A stretch of 63,738 nt of DNA from positions 1 through 63,738 of the forward strand of contig MKGP02000069.1 in assembly GCA_001913845.2 (NCBI GenBank). Reading direction: 5' to 3'. Origin of the DNA: Limnothrix sp. CACIAM 69d (GTDB lineage Bacteria > Cyanobacteriota > Cyanobacteriia > CACIAM-69d). A program made the translations under genes and the position numbers. The notes beneath the pieces were generated by a model. It was not told the origin of the DNA. It saw nothing but the letters and a program-made list of their open reading frames with translations, and made no database searches. This document shows positions 1 to 8,681 of this stretch, piece after piece. How positions within the stretch are numbered: the stretch's first letter is position 1; each line of letters begins with the position of its first letter.

Positions 1-85
1 TGAAGGGATGATAGCGAGATACGTTAAGAACCAGGGTAATGAGTATCTGAAATTGCACAGAGATGAGCAGCTTACTCTTTTTTGA
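1..85 (+). mobile_element. tnpA: IS200-type Y1 transposase (tnpA), 3' end only
   Basis: The window opens inside a reading frame that ends at the TGA at 83-85. It reads EGMIARYVKNQGNEYLKLHR followed by DEQLTLF, which resembles the C-terminus of IS200-group TnpA, a single-tyrosine HUH transposase that moves single-stranded DNA. The strand and family match the TnpA N-terminus at the other end of the window (63663 onward), so the two may be copies of the same element. A hairpin follows directly, as expected at the right end of this IS group. The catalytic part lies outside the window. The family call rests on recognising the tail, not on catalytic residues. Confidence 0.65.
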
Positions 86-92
86 TTCTGAT

Positions 93-115
93 ACCCCGTC
101 CGCTTGCGGCGGGGT
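93..115 (+). repeat. IS200 right-end hairpin
   Basis: ACCCCG, an unpaired T, then CCGC pair across a TT loop with GCGG and CGGGGT. The hairpin begins 8 bases after the transposase stop codon. Subterminal hairpins like this are the recognition structures of IS200/IS605 transposases. The element boundary should fall a few bases further on, near 116-122, just before nuclease-like coding sequence resumes. Confidence 0.6.
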
Positions 116-116
116 A

Positions 117-490
117 GTTCATTTAATCAATGGCTCATCAAGCGCAATTATTCCGAGGTTTCCGTAACGCGAAATGTTCGTGATGGCGGTGTTGATGTTG
201 TCGCCTATCATCAGGGAGGCGTAACTAATAAACGGTATAAAGTAATCGTGCAATGCAAACGCTATGCGACAAAACAGGTTGATATAGATGTTGTCGAAGA
301 ACTGGTTGAGAGTGTAAAAAAACAGCAAGCAAAGGAAGGAATGCTTGTTACAACCTCAACATTTTCTCGACGAGCAAAAGAATTTGCTAAAAGTCATCGA
401 TACCTTGATTTAATTGACCGTGATGAATTACAACAACAATTAAATATGGCATTTGGTGCAAACTATTATTGCATCACTAATCATAGTTAA
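117..490 (+). pseudogene. Mrr-like restriction endonuclease fragment, 5' end lost to IS200
   Basis: About 124 codons encode the core of a Mrr_cat/restriction-endonuclease-like domain. Visible motifs are RDGGVDVVAY (active-site Asp) and VIVQCKRYA (the QxK arm), then GMLVTTSTFSRRAKEFA and a final LIDRDELQQQL. The family normally has an N-terminal helix around 'FE.LV..LL...GY' plus other domains, and here only 'FNQWLIKRNYSEVSVTRN' remains. An open frame can be extended to a TTG at 104, but that codon lies inside the IS200 hairpin, so it is not a true start. The gene was most likely interrupted by IS200 insertion and is non-functional unless translated from within the IS. In the family the domain cleaves modified or foreign DNA. 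Confidence 0.7.
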
Positions 491-583
491 ATTCTTGAGA
501 TTTTCGATTAGCTTTTTCAATTGACTAATGTTATAGCAATATGAAAAGCCAGCTCCAGAATCTGCAATCGCGGTTGGATTAAT

Positions 584-858
584 AGTCAAACTTTAGGTCG
601 TTTACTGAAGCGCCTATTGCAGTGGAGGGTGATGGTATATTGCGCCGATGACTGAAAACCCTATCAACAGCTCTTGGACAAATATCAAGAGACTTTTCAT
701 GTTATCAGCGAGAAAGAACCGACAGCAGTTGAGAGGAATAACTCAGACAATCGTTACTAGCTTTCTTAGTTTCATCGAAGGACAAAGGTTGTCTCTAAGT
801 CATTACGTATGGTTGGCTTGACTATGGACTTGTTGGCCAAGTTCAGGGTGAACAGCAG
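584..858 (+). pseudogene. Decayed IS1-family transposase (InsB-like) remnant
   Basis: Read in the frame beginning TGC at 641, the DNA gives CADD-stop-KPYQQLLDKYQ, then HVISEKEPTAVERNNSDNRY, stop, LS, stop, then FHRRTKVVSKSLRMVGLTMD. This matches the IS1 transposase pattern 'DDW..Y..L ... IE..N...RH.L.RF.R.TKVVSKS'. The stops at 653 (TGA) and the TAG after NRY both stand where a Trp codon (TGG) is expected. Upstream, SNSLGRLLKRLLQWRVMVY continues the domain to a further stop at 581-583. The N-terminal DNA-binding half is missing. This is a dead relic. Confidence 0.75.
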
Positions 859-1092
859 GCTTGATCTGCTACGCAATTGGCGACTGGCATTACTTTCTTG
901 AAACTTTCCTGCTTTATAGCACCTGCCTCTACCTCCAAGGGGTTTCCGGTCTTACGGTCGTGACCCAGATTGAAACCGCTAGCCCAGCGGCCATCCGTAC
1001 TTTACGCGCCCTAAAGAGCAGGATTGTCGTTCCTACTTTCCGATAAGCTAGTAGACTGCAATTCAGTCCCAGCCACCCCGCCCGATCGACCC
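859..1092. other. Non-coding gap before ychF
   Basis: No convincing gene. A 61-codon open frame (861-1046) shows nothing recognisable. The stretch CGCCCTAAAGAGCAGGAT at about 1007-1024 loosely resembles the IS605-type end at 20030-20050, so this may be a further decayed transposon end, but the match is weak. No clear promoter for ychF was identified. Confidence 0.4.
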
Positions 1093-2184
1093 ATGCTCCG
1101 AGCCGGAATCGTCGGACTGCCCAACGTGGGCAAGTCCACCCTGTTTAATGCCCTGGTTGCCAACGCCAAAGCGGAAGCCGCCAACTTTCCCTTCTGCACC
1201 ATTGAACCCAACGTCGGCGTGGTCTCCGTGCCCGATGAGCGGTTGCAAGTGCTGAGTGACTTGGCCAAGTCCAAGCAAATTGTCCCCACGCGGGTGGAAT
1301 TTGTGGACATTGCCGGTCTGGTGAAGGGAGCCAGCAAGGGCGAAGGGCTGGGGAACCAGTTTTTGGCCAACATTCGGGAAGTGGACGCGATCGTCCATGT
1401 GGTGCGCTGCTTCGAGAACGACGACATCATTCACGTCTCCGGCTCGATCGACCCGATCCGCGACATTGAAATCATCAATCTGGAGTTGATCCTCTCGGAT
1501 TTGGCCCAGGTGGAGCGCCGGGCCGATCGCGTCCGTAAGCAAGCCCGCGCCAACAAAGAGGCCCAAGCCGAGCTGGTCGTGCTCGAAAAGATCCTGGCCG
1601 TCCTTGAAGATGGCCGCCCCGCCCGCCAAGTCAGCCTGAGCGAGGAAGAAGAACCCCTGATCGCCACCTTGGGCCTGCTGACCCGCAAGCGGATGATCTA
1701 CGCCACCAACGTTTCGGAAGATGACCTAGCCACCGGCAACCAATGGGTGGAGCAGGTGCGGGAGCTGGCCAAAACCGAAAACGCCCAAACGGTGATTATT
1801 TCCGCCCAGGTGGAAGCGGAACTGATTGAACTCTCCGATGAGGAACGGGCGGACTTCCTCGATTCATTGGGTGTGACCGAAGGGGGGCTGAAGTCCCTGA
1901 TCCGCGCCACCTATGACCTATTGGGCCTGCGCACCTACTTCACCTCTGGCGAAAAGGAAACCCGCGCTTGGACGATCCATGCGGGCATGACAGCTCCCCA
2001 AGCGGCCGGCGTGATTCACTCGGACTTTGAGCGGGGCTTCATTCGGGCCGAAACCGTGGCCTACGCGGATTTGGTGACGGCCGGTTCCCTACCCGCCGCC
2101 AAGGAAAAGGGACTCGTCCGCAGTGAAGGCAAAGAATATGTGGTGCAAGAGGGCGATGTTATGCTGTTTAGATTTAACGTCTAG
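1093..2184 (+). CDS. ychF: Redox-regulated ATPase YchF (Obg-family P-loop protein)
   Basis: A 363-residue protein, the usual length of YchF. It starts [20 protein letters not shown], so the P-loop is at about residues 8-16. [20 protein letters not shown] is the G3/switch region. The base-specificity motif reads NVSE instead of NKxD, which in this family marks ATP rather than GTP preference. The C-terminal TGS-like domain ends [11 protein letters not shown]. YchF binds ribosomes and is implicated in translation and oxidative-stress responses. An in-frame upstream extension to 1024 exists, but homologues begin at MLRAGIVG, so 1093 is preferred. It is transcribed alone, away from the relics on its left, and is followed by palindromic repeats. 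Confidence 0.95.
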   Translation: MLRAGIVGLPNVGKSTLFNALVANAKAEAANFPFCTIEPNVGVVSVPDERLQVLSDLAKSKQIVPTRVEFVDIAGLVKGASKGEGLGNQFLANIREVDAIVHVVRCFENDDIIHVSGSIDPIRDIEIINLELILSDLAQVERRADRVRKQARANKEAQAELVVLEKILAVLEDGRPARQVSLSEEEEPLIATLGLLTRKRMIYATNVSEDDLATGNQWVEQVRELAKTENAQTVIISAQVEAELIELSDEERADFLDSLGVTEGGLKSLIRATYDLLGLRTYFTSGEKETRAWTIHAGMTAPQAAGVIHSDFERGFIRAETVAYADLVTAGSLPAAKEKGLVRSEGKEYVVQEGDVMLFRFNV

Positions 2185-2208
2185 CCCTGTCGATCGCATC
2201 GATCCAGA

Positions 2209-2228
2209 CAAGGGGCTTAAGCCCCTTG
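2209..2228. repeat. CAAGGGGCTTAAGCCCCTTG palindrome, copy 1 (with partial copy at 2282-2300)
   Basis: A perfect 20-bp palindrome 25 bases after the ychF stop, followed by CCCCCACACGATCC. About 55 bases further on, GCCCCTAAGCCCCTTGCCCCC repeats the right half. The pair suggests a tandem duplication that later decayed. It could act as a transcription terminator hairpin, but no T-tract follows. Confidence 0.9.
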
Positions 2229-2375
2229 CCCCCACACGATCCCGTAACGCAAGAATCAGGGTTTCGGGGATTTGATGACAGCCCCTAAGCCCCTTGCCCC
2301 CGACGAATCCGTTCATCACTGCTTGCCCGTTCGATCGCCTGGTTTTTGTTGATTTCGATTCCGCAGCAACCCGCC

Positions 2376-3290
2376 ATGCACCAAAATTTCATGCCGATCG
2401 CCTATTACAAAGGCGAATTTATTCCCTTCGAGAATGCCAACCTGTCGATCGCAACCCACGCGCTGCACTACGGCACGGGGGCCTTTGGCGGTTTGCGCGG
2501 GATTCCTGACCCGGCGGATCCGAACACGATTTTGCTGTTCCGGCTCGATCGCCACAGCAAGCGCCTTAGCCAAAGCGCCAAATTCCTGCATTACGATTTG
2601 CCCGCCGATAAAATTCTTTGGGCGATCGAAGAATTTGTCCGCCAAAACAAACCGACCAAATCGTTTTATATTCGCCCCTTTGTTTACACCTCTGACCTAG
2701 GGATTGCGCCCCGTTTGCACAGCGTCGAAAAGAGCTTCTTTATCTACGGTTTGGAAATGGGCGATTACCTGTCCCAAGAGGGAGTCGCTTGCCGGATTAG
2801 CTCCTGGGTGCGCCAAGAAGATCGCAGCTTGCCGTTGCGCGGCAAAATCGCGGGCGCTTACATCACTTCGTCGCTAGCCAAAACCGAAGCAGTCGAATCA
2901 GGTTTTGATGAAGCGATCATGATGAATTCCCAGGGCAAGGTGAGCGAAGCCTCGGGGATGAACGTGTTTTTGGTGCGCAATGGCACGTTGATCACGCCCG
3001 GTTTTGAGCAAGACATTCTGGAAGGGATCACCCGCGACAGCATTTTGACGATCGCCCGCGATCGGGGCATCCCGATCGAAATTCGCCCGGTGGATAAAAC
3101 CGAATTGTTCATCGCGGATGAGGTGTTCCTCAGCGGCACGGCGGCCAAAATCGCCCCGGTGAGCAAGATCGAAAACTACACCCTCGGGAGCGATCGCCCG
3201 GTGACGAATTTGTTGCGAGAAACTCTCACGGCGATCGTCGAAAATCGCGAACCGACCTACGCCGATTGGGTCCACAAAATCGCGCTGTAA
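2376..3290 (+). CDS. ilvE: Branched-chain amino acid aminotransferase (class IV PLP enzyme)
   Basis: 304 residues of fold-type IV aminotransferase. It starts MHQNFMPIAYYKGEFIPFEN, then has SIATHALHYGTGAFGGLRGI, which is typical of BCAT N-termini. The PLP-lysine region is ITSSLAKTEAVESGFDEAIM at about residue 170, and the PLP phosphate-binding segment is ILEGITRDSIL, followed by FLSGTAAKIAPV. The enzyme transfers amino groups between glutamate and the keto acids of Leu, Ile and Val. The ATG at 2376 matches family N-termini better than the upstream in-frame codon at 2346. It converges on prfB, with a long palindrome between them. No other ilv gene is nearby. Confidence 0.92.
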   Translation: MHQNFMPIAYYKGEFIPFENANLSIATHALHYGTGAFGGLRGIPDPADPNTILLFRLDRHSKRLSQSAKFLHYDLPADKILWAIEEFVRQNKPTKSFYIRPFVYTSDLGIAPRLHSVEKSFFIYGLEMGDYLSQEGVACRISSWVRQEDRSLPLRGKIAGAYITSSLAKTEAVESGFDEAIMMNSQGKVSEASGMNVFLVRNGTLITPGFEQDILEGITRDSILTIARDRGIPIEIRPVDKTELFIADEVFLSGTAAKIAPVSKIENYTLGSDRPVTNLLRETLTAIVENREPTYADWVHKIAL

Positions 3291-3323
3291 TTCCCCACGG
3301 TTTCGGTAAAGTCTGTCAACCCC

Positions 3324-3351
3324 GTAGGGGCGTACGGCCGTACGCCCCTAC
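3324..3351. terminator. 28-bp perfect palindrome between convergent ilvE and prfB
   Basis: The sequence GTAGGGGCGTACGG and its exact reverse complement form a 28-bp palindrome. It sits 33 bases after ilvE and 16 bases after the prfB stop on the opposite strand, where a bidirectional terminator would be expected. There is no flanking T-run. Its ends (GTAGGGG/CCCCTAC) match the repeat at 6749-6853, so it is also a member of a dispersed repeat family. Confidence 0.6.
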
Positions 3352-3367
3352 TCGAATGCCTCGACTA

Positions 3368-4493
3368 TTACAAACCAACCGCATCGGCGGCTTGGCTTTC
3401 CTGGCGCAAATAGCTTTCGATAAATTGCCCCAAATCACCGTTCATCACCGACTGAATATCGGTGGTTTCCAATTCTGTGCGCAGGTCTTTCACCAACTGA
3501 TAGGGGTGAAACACATAGTTGCGGATTTGGGTTCCCCAGGCCGCTTCCACCATGTCGCCGCGAATATCCGCGATTTCCTTGGCCCGCTGTTCTTGAGCAA
3601 TGACCAACAGTTTGGCCTTCAACAGAACCATCGCTTTTTCTTTGTTTTGCAGTTGCGATCGCTCCTCAGTGCAGCGCACCGCCAGCCCCGTGGGTAAGTG
3701 GGTGATTCGCACGGCCGTTTCCACTTTGTTCACGTTTTGGCCGCCTTTGCCGCCGGCCCGCGAGGTGGTAATTTCTAAATCTTTGTCCGGGATATCCAGT
3801 TGAATGGAATGATCTAAAATCGGCATCACTTCCACACCCGCAAAGCTAGTTTGGCGCTTCCCGTTGGCGTTAAACGGTGAAATTCGCACGAGACGATGGG
3901 TGCCCTTTTCCGATCGCAAATAGCCATAGGCATAGCGGCCTTGAATTTCCAAGGTGACGGATTTAATCCCCGCTTCATCCCCTTCGGAAAGCTCGCTGAT
4001 CGCCACTTTATATTGCTGCTTTTCTGCCCAACGGGTATACATCCGCATGAGCTGCTCGGCCCAATCTTGGGCATCGGTTCCCCCAGCCCCAGCGTTAATG
4101 CTTAAAACGGCTCCTTTGCTGTCGTAGGGGCCAGATAATAAGCGTTGAAGCTCCCAAGCATCCAGTTCCGCCGCCAATTGATTTAAGGAGGTGAAGGCTT
4201 CCTGAAGGAGACCATCATCGGGTTCTAAGTCCAGTAGCTCCAGGGCGGCGCGGCTGTCGTTGAGGGTGTTTTGCCAGCGATCGATCTGTTGTAGATCTCC
4301 TTTGGCATCGTTTAAATCTTGCAAAACTTGCTGGGCCTGGCTTTGGTCATCCCAAAAGTCTGGCTGGGCGGCTAGGTTTTCCAAGTCGGCTACTTTGGCG
4401 TTCAAAGCAGCTTGGTCAAAGGCAGTCCTGAGCGTTGCCCAGGCGATCGCACAGCAAATCAATTTGGCGTTTCAGGTCTGAGGCATCAAGCAT
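3368..4493 (-). CDS. prfB: Peptide chain release factor 2, expressed by +1 programmed frameshift
   Basis: Two frames join into one 374-residue protein. Frame one starts at the ATG 4493-4491 and encodes [20 protein letters not shown] then AQDCL (25 codons) before an in-frame UGA (4418-4416). Reading resumes in +1 as [20 protein letters not shown] and runs to 3368. RF2 features are visible: the GGQ peptidyl-hydrolysis loop ([19 protein letters not shown]) and an anticodon-like region with SPF (VRISPFN). RF2 terminates at UGA and UAA. A conventional single-frame annotation would miss the first 25 codons and start falsely at MICCAIAW. It converges on ilvE. Confidence 0.95.
4415..4429 (-). promoter_or_regulatory. 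RF2 programmed +1 frameshift site (CTTTGAC with upstream SD-like AGGAC)
   Basis: On the minus strand the sequence reads CAGGACTGCCTTTGACC. CTT is codon 25, TGA is codon 26, and C follows. This is the classic slippery context, with UGA at codon 26 as in E. coli prfB. An AGGA internal Shine-Dalgarno-like motif lies just upstream. When RF2 is scarce the ribosome slips from CTT to TTT and continues, which makes RF2 autoregulatory (established knowledge). Confidence 0.93.
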
Positions 4494-4769
4494 AGGGTCA
4501 AATTAGCAATTAAGGCGATGAAACAAGGCGATGAAACAAGGCAATGAATGAAACGGACTAAGCGCTGAAATTTGCGCTGCTCATTTCTGTACATTTTCGT
4601 ACAGATTTGTGCGTTTCCATCGGTCTTTGTTCGTGCTTATACATCTTGTTGTTTTGTACGTCTTTGCAGGCCGCTGTCATCAGCGCAATCCGCAAAGCAC
4701 CCTTAGCAAACCGTTGGTGAAAGCACAGCCTAAAGACTATAGCAATCCTGTGGCATTCTGCCTCTCTGC

Positions 4770-4814
4770 TTTGTCTGATGCGGTTTTGTCTGATGCGGCT
4801 TTGTCTGATGCGGA
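4770..4814. repeat. Three tandem 15-bp units TTTGTCTGATGCGGN
   Basis: Units at 4770-4784, 4785-4799 and 4800-4814 differ only in the last base (T, C, A). In one frame the repeat reads LSDAx, but no convincing gene surrounds it. Confidence 0.85.
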
Positions 4815-5148
4815 AGTGGAACCGCGATCGAATTGCGATCGATTGGCCTGGGCTGCAGCGACAATCTAGCCGCTCCTGTAAGTTCTAGACGAGCTGTGGG
4901 CACAATAAGGCTGGGTCGTGGCCGTTTCAGAGGAGACGATCTCCAAACGATCTCCAAAATTGATGCCGCGCCTCGACCGATTGCAGGGACTCTATGACCA
5001 CCGAGCGATCGCTCACTGATGGGTTTCATCCCCTGTGGGGTGCTTGGGTGTTTCTGATAAGCTATCTGCCCAAATGGGTTTGTTTCTGAATGGCGATCGT
5101 TTTGAGTTCCATGCTTCAGAAAGGTGGCAGATTCGATCGCCAAATCTT

Positions 5149-5280
5149 AGAGGATGTCTGAAAAGTGCCCTTAGGGACTTGCCGAATCCCGATGAGGACG
5201 AGGGTAAGGGGCTTAAGCCTCTGGTTTCGTTGATCGGCAGGGCAAGGAGCGTCTCAATTCTGGCTTTTCAGACATCTTCT
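5149..5280. mobile_element. MITE-like element, copy 1 (132 bp)
   Basis: It begins AGAGGATGTCTGAAAAGTGCC and ends with the inverse of AGAAGATGTCTGAAAAGCC, giving inverted terminal repeats of about 17 bp with one mismatch. A decayed version of the CAAGGGGCTTAAGCC palindrome lies in the interior near 5204-5222. Two further elements with the same ends and length sit at 34892-35025 and 43718-43850. There is no coding content, so any transposition would need an enzyme encoded elsewhere. Confidence 0.75.
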
Positions 5281-5512
5281 CAGGAGACAGTGACAGGTTC
5301 AAAGTTGCAATTCAGTGTGGTTGGTGCGCGATCGCTCCTAGGAGCTTGCAAACGCACTTTTCTGACCCAACGTATAATGAAACCGTTTAGGAATCATCAG
5401 TGGGCATTGGTCAAACTTGCTCCTGATATGGCCTAATGGGTGGGCTGATTAATGGTTCAAGGGTAACGACCGAGCGGTTATTCCTAACGAGGCGATCGGG
5501 AACTTGAGAGAT

Positions 5513-6679
5513 ATGGAAGTGCAAATCCAAGATCGTGGTTGGTTTGCTAACCGTCATTTCTCGACATCGCCTATGTCGAATCCTGCCGGAGACTCTGGGG
5601 ACGATATGGATTCGGATGAAACAATCACGACCAATGCCGACTTGCGAGAAGCGGAAACCACCATGGCAAAGCTGCTCCATGACGGTTTTGAAGCCTATCG
5701 AGAACGACAGTTCAATCAGGCAGAACAGTTATTTGAAGCGTTGTTGACCTTGGCGATCTCGGTGAAGGATCACCATCGCGAGGAACGGGCCTATAACGGC
5801 TTGTTTTTGGGCTACTACGCTCGCCATCAGTACGAGCAAGCCCTGGACTGTGCGCGCCGCTGGCTGGCCACCACCCGCGCCCATGGCAATTGGCAAGGTC
5901 AAACCCACGCTTTGGCCCACTGGGGCAATGCTTGCCGTCACTTGGGCCAGTTTGATCGCGCCATTGTTTATCAACAGGAAGCCTTGGCGATCGCCCGAGA
6001 CATGGGGGAGCTAGATAGCCAAATTGCCATCCTGAATAATTTAGGCTTGACTTACAAGGCCGCCGGAGATTATCCCAGCGCGATCATCTATCAGCGCCAA
6101 AGCCTGGATGCAGTGCGGCAGGTGGGCGATCGGGAAGCCGAGCGGCAAGTGCTCAAAAATTTGGGCAATAGTTACTATGCCTGTGGCGATTACAGCAGCG
6201 CGGTGGAATATTATGACCAACTGCTGCGGCTGTCCTACGCCAATGATGACTATGCAACGGCGAACCAAGTTTTACGCAGCTTGGCGAGCGCCTGTCGGCA
6301 TCTGGGCAATATGCAGCAGGCCATCCATTACTGCAAGCAGCGGCTAACGGTGACGCGGGCCCTCAAGGATTTGCGAGGTGAAGAGCAAACCCTAGGAGCG
6401 TTGGGCGTGGCCTACGATGCCCAGGCTGACTATGGCACGGCGATCGAGTATTACCAGCAACGGTTGACCGTTTCGCGCTTGATTCCTGACTTAGATGTGG
6501 AGTTACAGGCGCTAGCCAGTTTGCGAGTGGCCTATTACTCGTTGGGAAATTATGCCAAAGCCAATGAGTATGCTCGGCAGCGGGAGGCGTTGGTGGGTCA
6601 CGCGCCCGACGATTCGGAGGTGGATAGCAGTGCGGTGGAAACCACGATCGGGATGCTGAGTGATGAGGCGAAGAGCTAG
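5513..6679 (+). CDS. Tetratricopeptide repeat protein
   Basis: 388 residues built mainly of TPRs. From about residue 60 onward it shows repeated units such as AYNGLFLGYYARHQYEQALD, LAHWGNACRHLGQFDRAIVY and NNLGLTYKAAGDYPSAIIYQ, spaced about 40 residues apart, with the long-helix style of LGN/Kinesin-light-chain TPRs. There is no signal peptide, transmembrane segment or catalytic domain, so a cytoplasmic scaffold role is likely but the partner is unknown. The acidic N-terminal 50 residues (MSNPAGDSGDDMDSDE...) look disordered. ATGs at 5513, 5573 and 5606 are all possible starts, and 5513 is a guess. It stands alone and converges on the ABC exporter. Confidence 0.8.
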   Translation: MEVQIQDRGWFANRHFSTSPMSNPAGDSGDDMDSDETITTNADLREAETTMAKLLHDGFEAYRERQFNQAEQLFEALLTLAISVKDHHREERAYNGLFLGYYARHQYEQALDCARRWLATTRAHGNWQGQTHALAHWGNACRHLGQFDRAIVYQQEALAIARDMGELDSQIAILNNLGLTYKAAGDYPSAIIYQRQSLDAVRQVGDREAERQVLKNLGNSYYACGDYSSAVEYYDQLLRLSYANDDYATANQVLRSLASACRHLGNMQQAIHYCKQRLTVTRALKDLRGEEQTLGALGVAYDAQADYGTAIEYYQQRLTVSRLIPDLDVELQALASLRVAYYSLGNYAKANEYARQREALVGHAPDDSEVDSSAVETTIGMLSDEAKS

Positions 6680-6748
6680 GGTCAATCGTCGTTTCCCGGA
6701 ATCAATCGCCTGAAACCCTGATGACCTCGTTCTGCAAACCAATCAGCC

Positions 6749-6853
6749 GTAGGGGCGAGGTCTCCTCGCCCATCCCCGTGCTCTTGGGGGTTCCCAGGGA
6801 CGGACAGGGTTGTAGCGATCGCCCGGGTTAGGGTTGGGAGACCCAACCCCTAC
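6749..6853. repeat. 105-bp two-hairpin repeat with GTAGGGG...CCCCTAC ends
   Basis: It starts GTAGGGG and ends CCCCTAC. Inside are hairpin GGGCGAGG-TCT-CCTCGCCC (6753-6771) and hairpin GGGTTGGG-AGA-CCCAACCC (6831-6849). It lies between two convergent genes (TPR protein and ABC exporter), so it may also stop transcription. The ends match those of the palindrome at 3324-3351. Confidence 0.75.
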
Positions 6854-6875
6854 GACGATGAAAACGACGACAGCC

Positions 6876-8663
6876 CTAAGCCGCCTGATCGCCGGTTTGC
6901 AATCGCCACAGCTCGGCATAGATTCCGTTGCGATCGAGCAGGTTTTCATGGCGGCCCGATTCCACCAATTGCCCCCGATCCATCACATAGATACAGTCCG
7001 CATTGCGGATGGTTGAGAGGCGATGGGCGATCGCGATCGTGGTGCGATTTTGGGTGATTTTATCAAGTGATCGTTGAATCGCCGCTTCGGTTTCGTTGTC
7101 CACCGCCGAAGTCGCTTCGTCCAACACTAAAATGGGGGGATTTTTCAACACCGCTCGGGCGATCGCGATTCGTTGCCGCTGCCCGCCCGACAGTTTTTGA
7201 CCCCGCTCACCCACAATGGTTTCGTAGCCCTGGGGAAGTTGCTGAATGAAATCATCAGCCTCCGCAATTTTGGCCGCCGCTAGAATTTCATCTTGGCTGG
7301 CATGAAATGTGCCATAGGCGATGTTTTCCGCCACGGTTCCATGGAATAGAAAAACATCTTGGCTCACCAAGCCAATGGCTCCGCGCAAGCTTTCTAAGTC
7401 GATTTCACGGGTATCAATTCCATCGAGAAAAATAGCACCATCGTTAATTTCATAAAGACGCAGCAGCAGCTTCACCAAAGTGCTTTTTCCGGAGCCAGTG
7501 GCCCCCACAATTGCAATCGTTTGGCCAGCGGGGATCGTGAGAGACAGATCTTGCACCACGGGCGATCGACCTCGATAGGCAAAGGCCACGCGATCGAGCA
7601 CAATTTCGCCGCGAATCTCCGAAGGGGCAAAGGTTTTGGTGCCTGAATGGGCATCAATGGGCGTATCTAACAAGTTAAAAATTCGCCGAATAGAAGCCAT
7701 GGCTCGCTGATAGTTATCCAGGGTTTGGCCCAAAGTGGTGAGGGGCCACAAAAGCCGCTGAATGATGAAAATCGAGGTGCTGTAAACCCCGATCGACATG
7801 CGCCCCGCCGCCGCTTCCAAACCGCCCACCACCAAAGTGGCCGTGAACCCACAAAGGATCACCATCCGAATTAAGGGCACAAAGGCAGCGCTATAGGCGA
7901 TTGCCCTTCGGTTAGAACGACGGTAGGCATTGCTATCGATCATCACCCGATCGTGTTCGTAGCGCTCCGCCGTGAAACTTTTGATGGTTAAAATGCCACC
8001 CAAATTATTCGCCAACCGAGCACTGAGCAATCCCACGGTTTCTCGCATTTCGGAATAGCGAGGGGCCAAATTTTTCTGAAAGGCGATCGATCCCCACAAA
8101 ATAAATGGCATGGGCAACATAGACAGCCAGGCCACCTGAGGCGCAACCGCAAAAAAGCTACCCCCAATGATCAAAACTGTTGTGGTCACCTGCAAAACAT
8201 CATTTGCACCCGTGTCTAAAAATCGCTCCAACTGATTAACATCATCATTCAAAATTGAGAGCAATTCTCCGGTGCTGCGCTCTTCAAAATAAGCCAGCTC
8301 CAAGGATTGTAAATGGTCGTATACCTCTAATCGCAAATCGTGCTGAATGGATTGGGCTAAATTGCGCCAAACGCGCTTGTAGGCATATTCAAAGACAGAC
8401 TCCAAAATCCAAATCAGCCAGGTTAAAACCGCCAGAACCAAAAATTGCTCGGTGATTCCCTGAAGCCCCCAGGAAGCCAACCAGGAATCCTGCCGCTGAA
8501 CCAATGTGTCAACAGCTAGGCCCAGCAAAGCTGGTGGAGCCAGATCAAAAACCTTATTCAGAACCGAATAGGCTGTCGCTTGCCAAAGCTGACTGCGATA
8601 TTGCGGCAAATAAAGAAATAAACGACGAAGGGGATGCAAGGCCTGAGTCATGGGAAGGGGCAA
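6876..8663 (-). CDS. ABC exporter, fused permease and ATPase (MsbA/HlyB-like half transporter)
   Basis: A 595-residue half transporter. The N-terminal type-I exporter membrane domain (about residues 10-310) has hydrophobic helices such as FLVLAVLTWLIWILESVF and MVILCGFTATLVVGGLEAAA. The ATPase domain has Walker A GATGSGKST, the Q-loop in GLVSQDVFLFHGTVAENIAY, signature LSGGQRQRIAIARA, Walker B ILVLDEATSA and the H-loop IAIAHRLST. It would work as a homodimer in the plasma membrane. It lies 18 bases downstream of the Wzz-like gene and on the same strand as the SLBB exporter gene, which suggests one polysaccharide or lipid export operon. The substrate cannot be read from the sequence. ATG 8651 is an alternative start. 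Confidence 0.9.
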   Translation of the reverse strand: MPLPMTQALHPLRRLFLYLPQYRSQLWQATAYSVLNKVFDLAPPALLGLAVDTLVQRQDSWLASWGLQGITEQFLVLAVLTWLIWILESVFEYAYKRVWRNLAQSIQHDLRLEVYDHLQSLELAYFEERSTGELLSILNDDVNQLERFLDTGANDVLQVTTTVLIIGGSFFAVAPQVAWLSMLPMPFILWGSIAFQKNLAPRYSEMRETVGLLSARLANNLGGILTIKSFTAERYEHDRVMIDSNAYRRSNRRAIAYSAAFVPLIRMVILCGFTATLVVGGLEAAAGRMSIGVYSTSIFIIQRLLWPLTTLGQTLDNYQRAMASIRRIFNLLDTPIDAHSGTKTFAPSEIRGEIVLDRVAFAYRGRSPVVQDLSLTIPAGQTIAIVGATGSGKSTLVKLLLRLYEINDGAIFLDGIDTREIDLESLRGAIGLVSQDVFLFHGTVAENIAYGTFHASQDEILAAAKIAEADDFIQQLPQGYETIVGERGQKLSGGQRQRIAIARAVLKNPPILVLDEATSAVDNETEAAIQRSLDKITQNRTTIAIAHRLSTIRNADCIYVMDRGQLVESGRHENLLDRNGIYAELWRLQTGDQAA

Positions 8664-8681
8664 CGTAAAAACAGGAATTAA

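Larger units (their letters stand above)
4494..5512. other. About 1 kb intergenic stretch with a 15-bp triplet repeat and a MITE-like element
   Basis: No supportable gene. Open frames at 4609-4869 (+) and 4730-5143 (-) have no recognisable content. Three 15-bp units, TTTGTCTGATGCGGN, lie in tandem at 4770-4814. A palindrome-bearing element occupies 5149-5280 (separate entry). HIP1-like GATCG clusters occur near 4826-4843. Confidence 0.6.

Noticed and set aside
861-1046. 61-codon open frame ahead of ychF
   Set aside because: No start context, no recognised domain, and it overlaps the ychF region in another frame; it lies in decayed mobile DNA.
1024-1092. N-terminal extension of YchF
   Set aside because: Homologues begin at [10 protein letters not shown], so the extension is probably not translated.
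4609-5143. Open frames on both strands in the gap after prfB
   Set aside because: Composition and content give no sign of a protein; the 15-bp repeat explains part of one frame.
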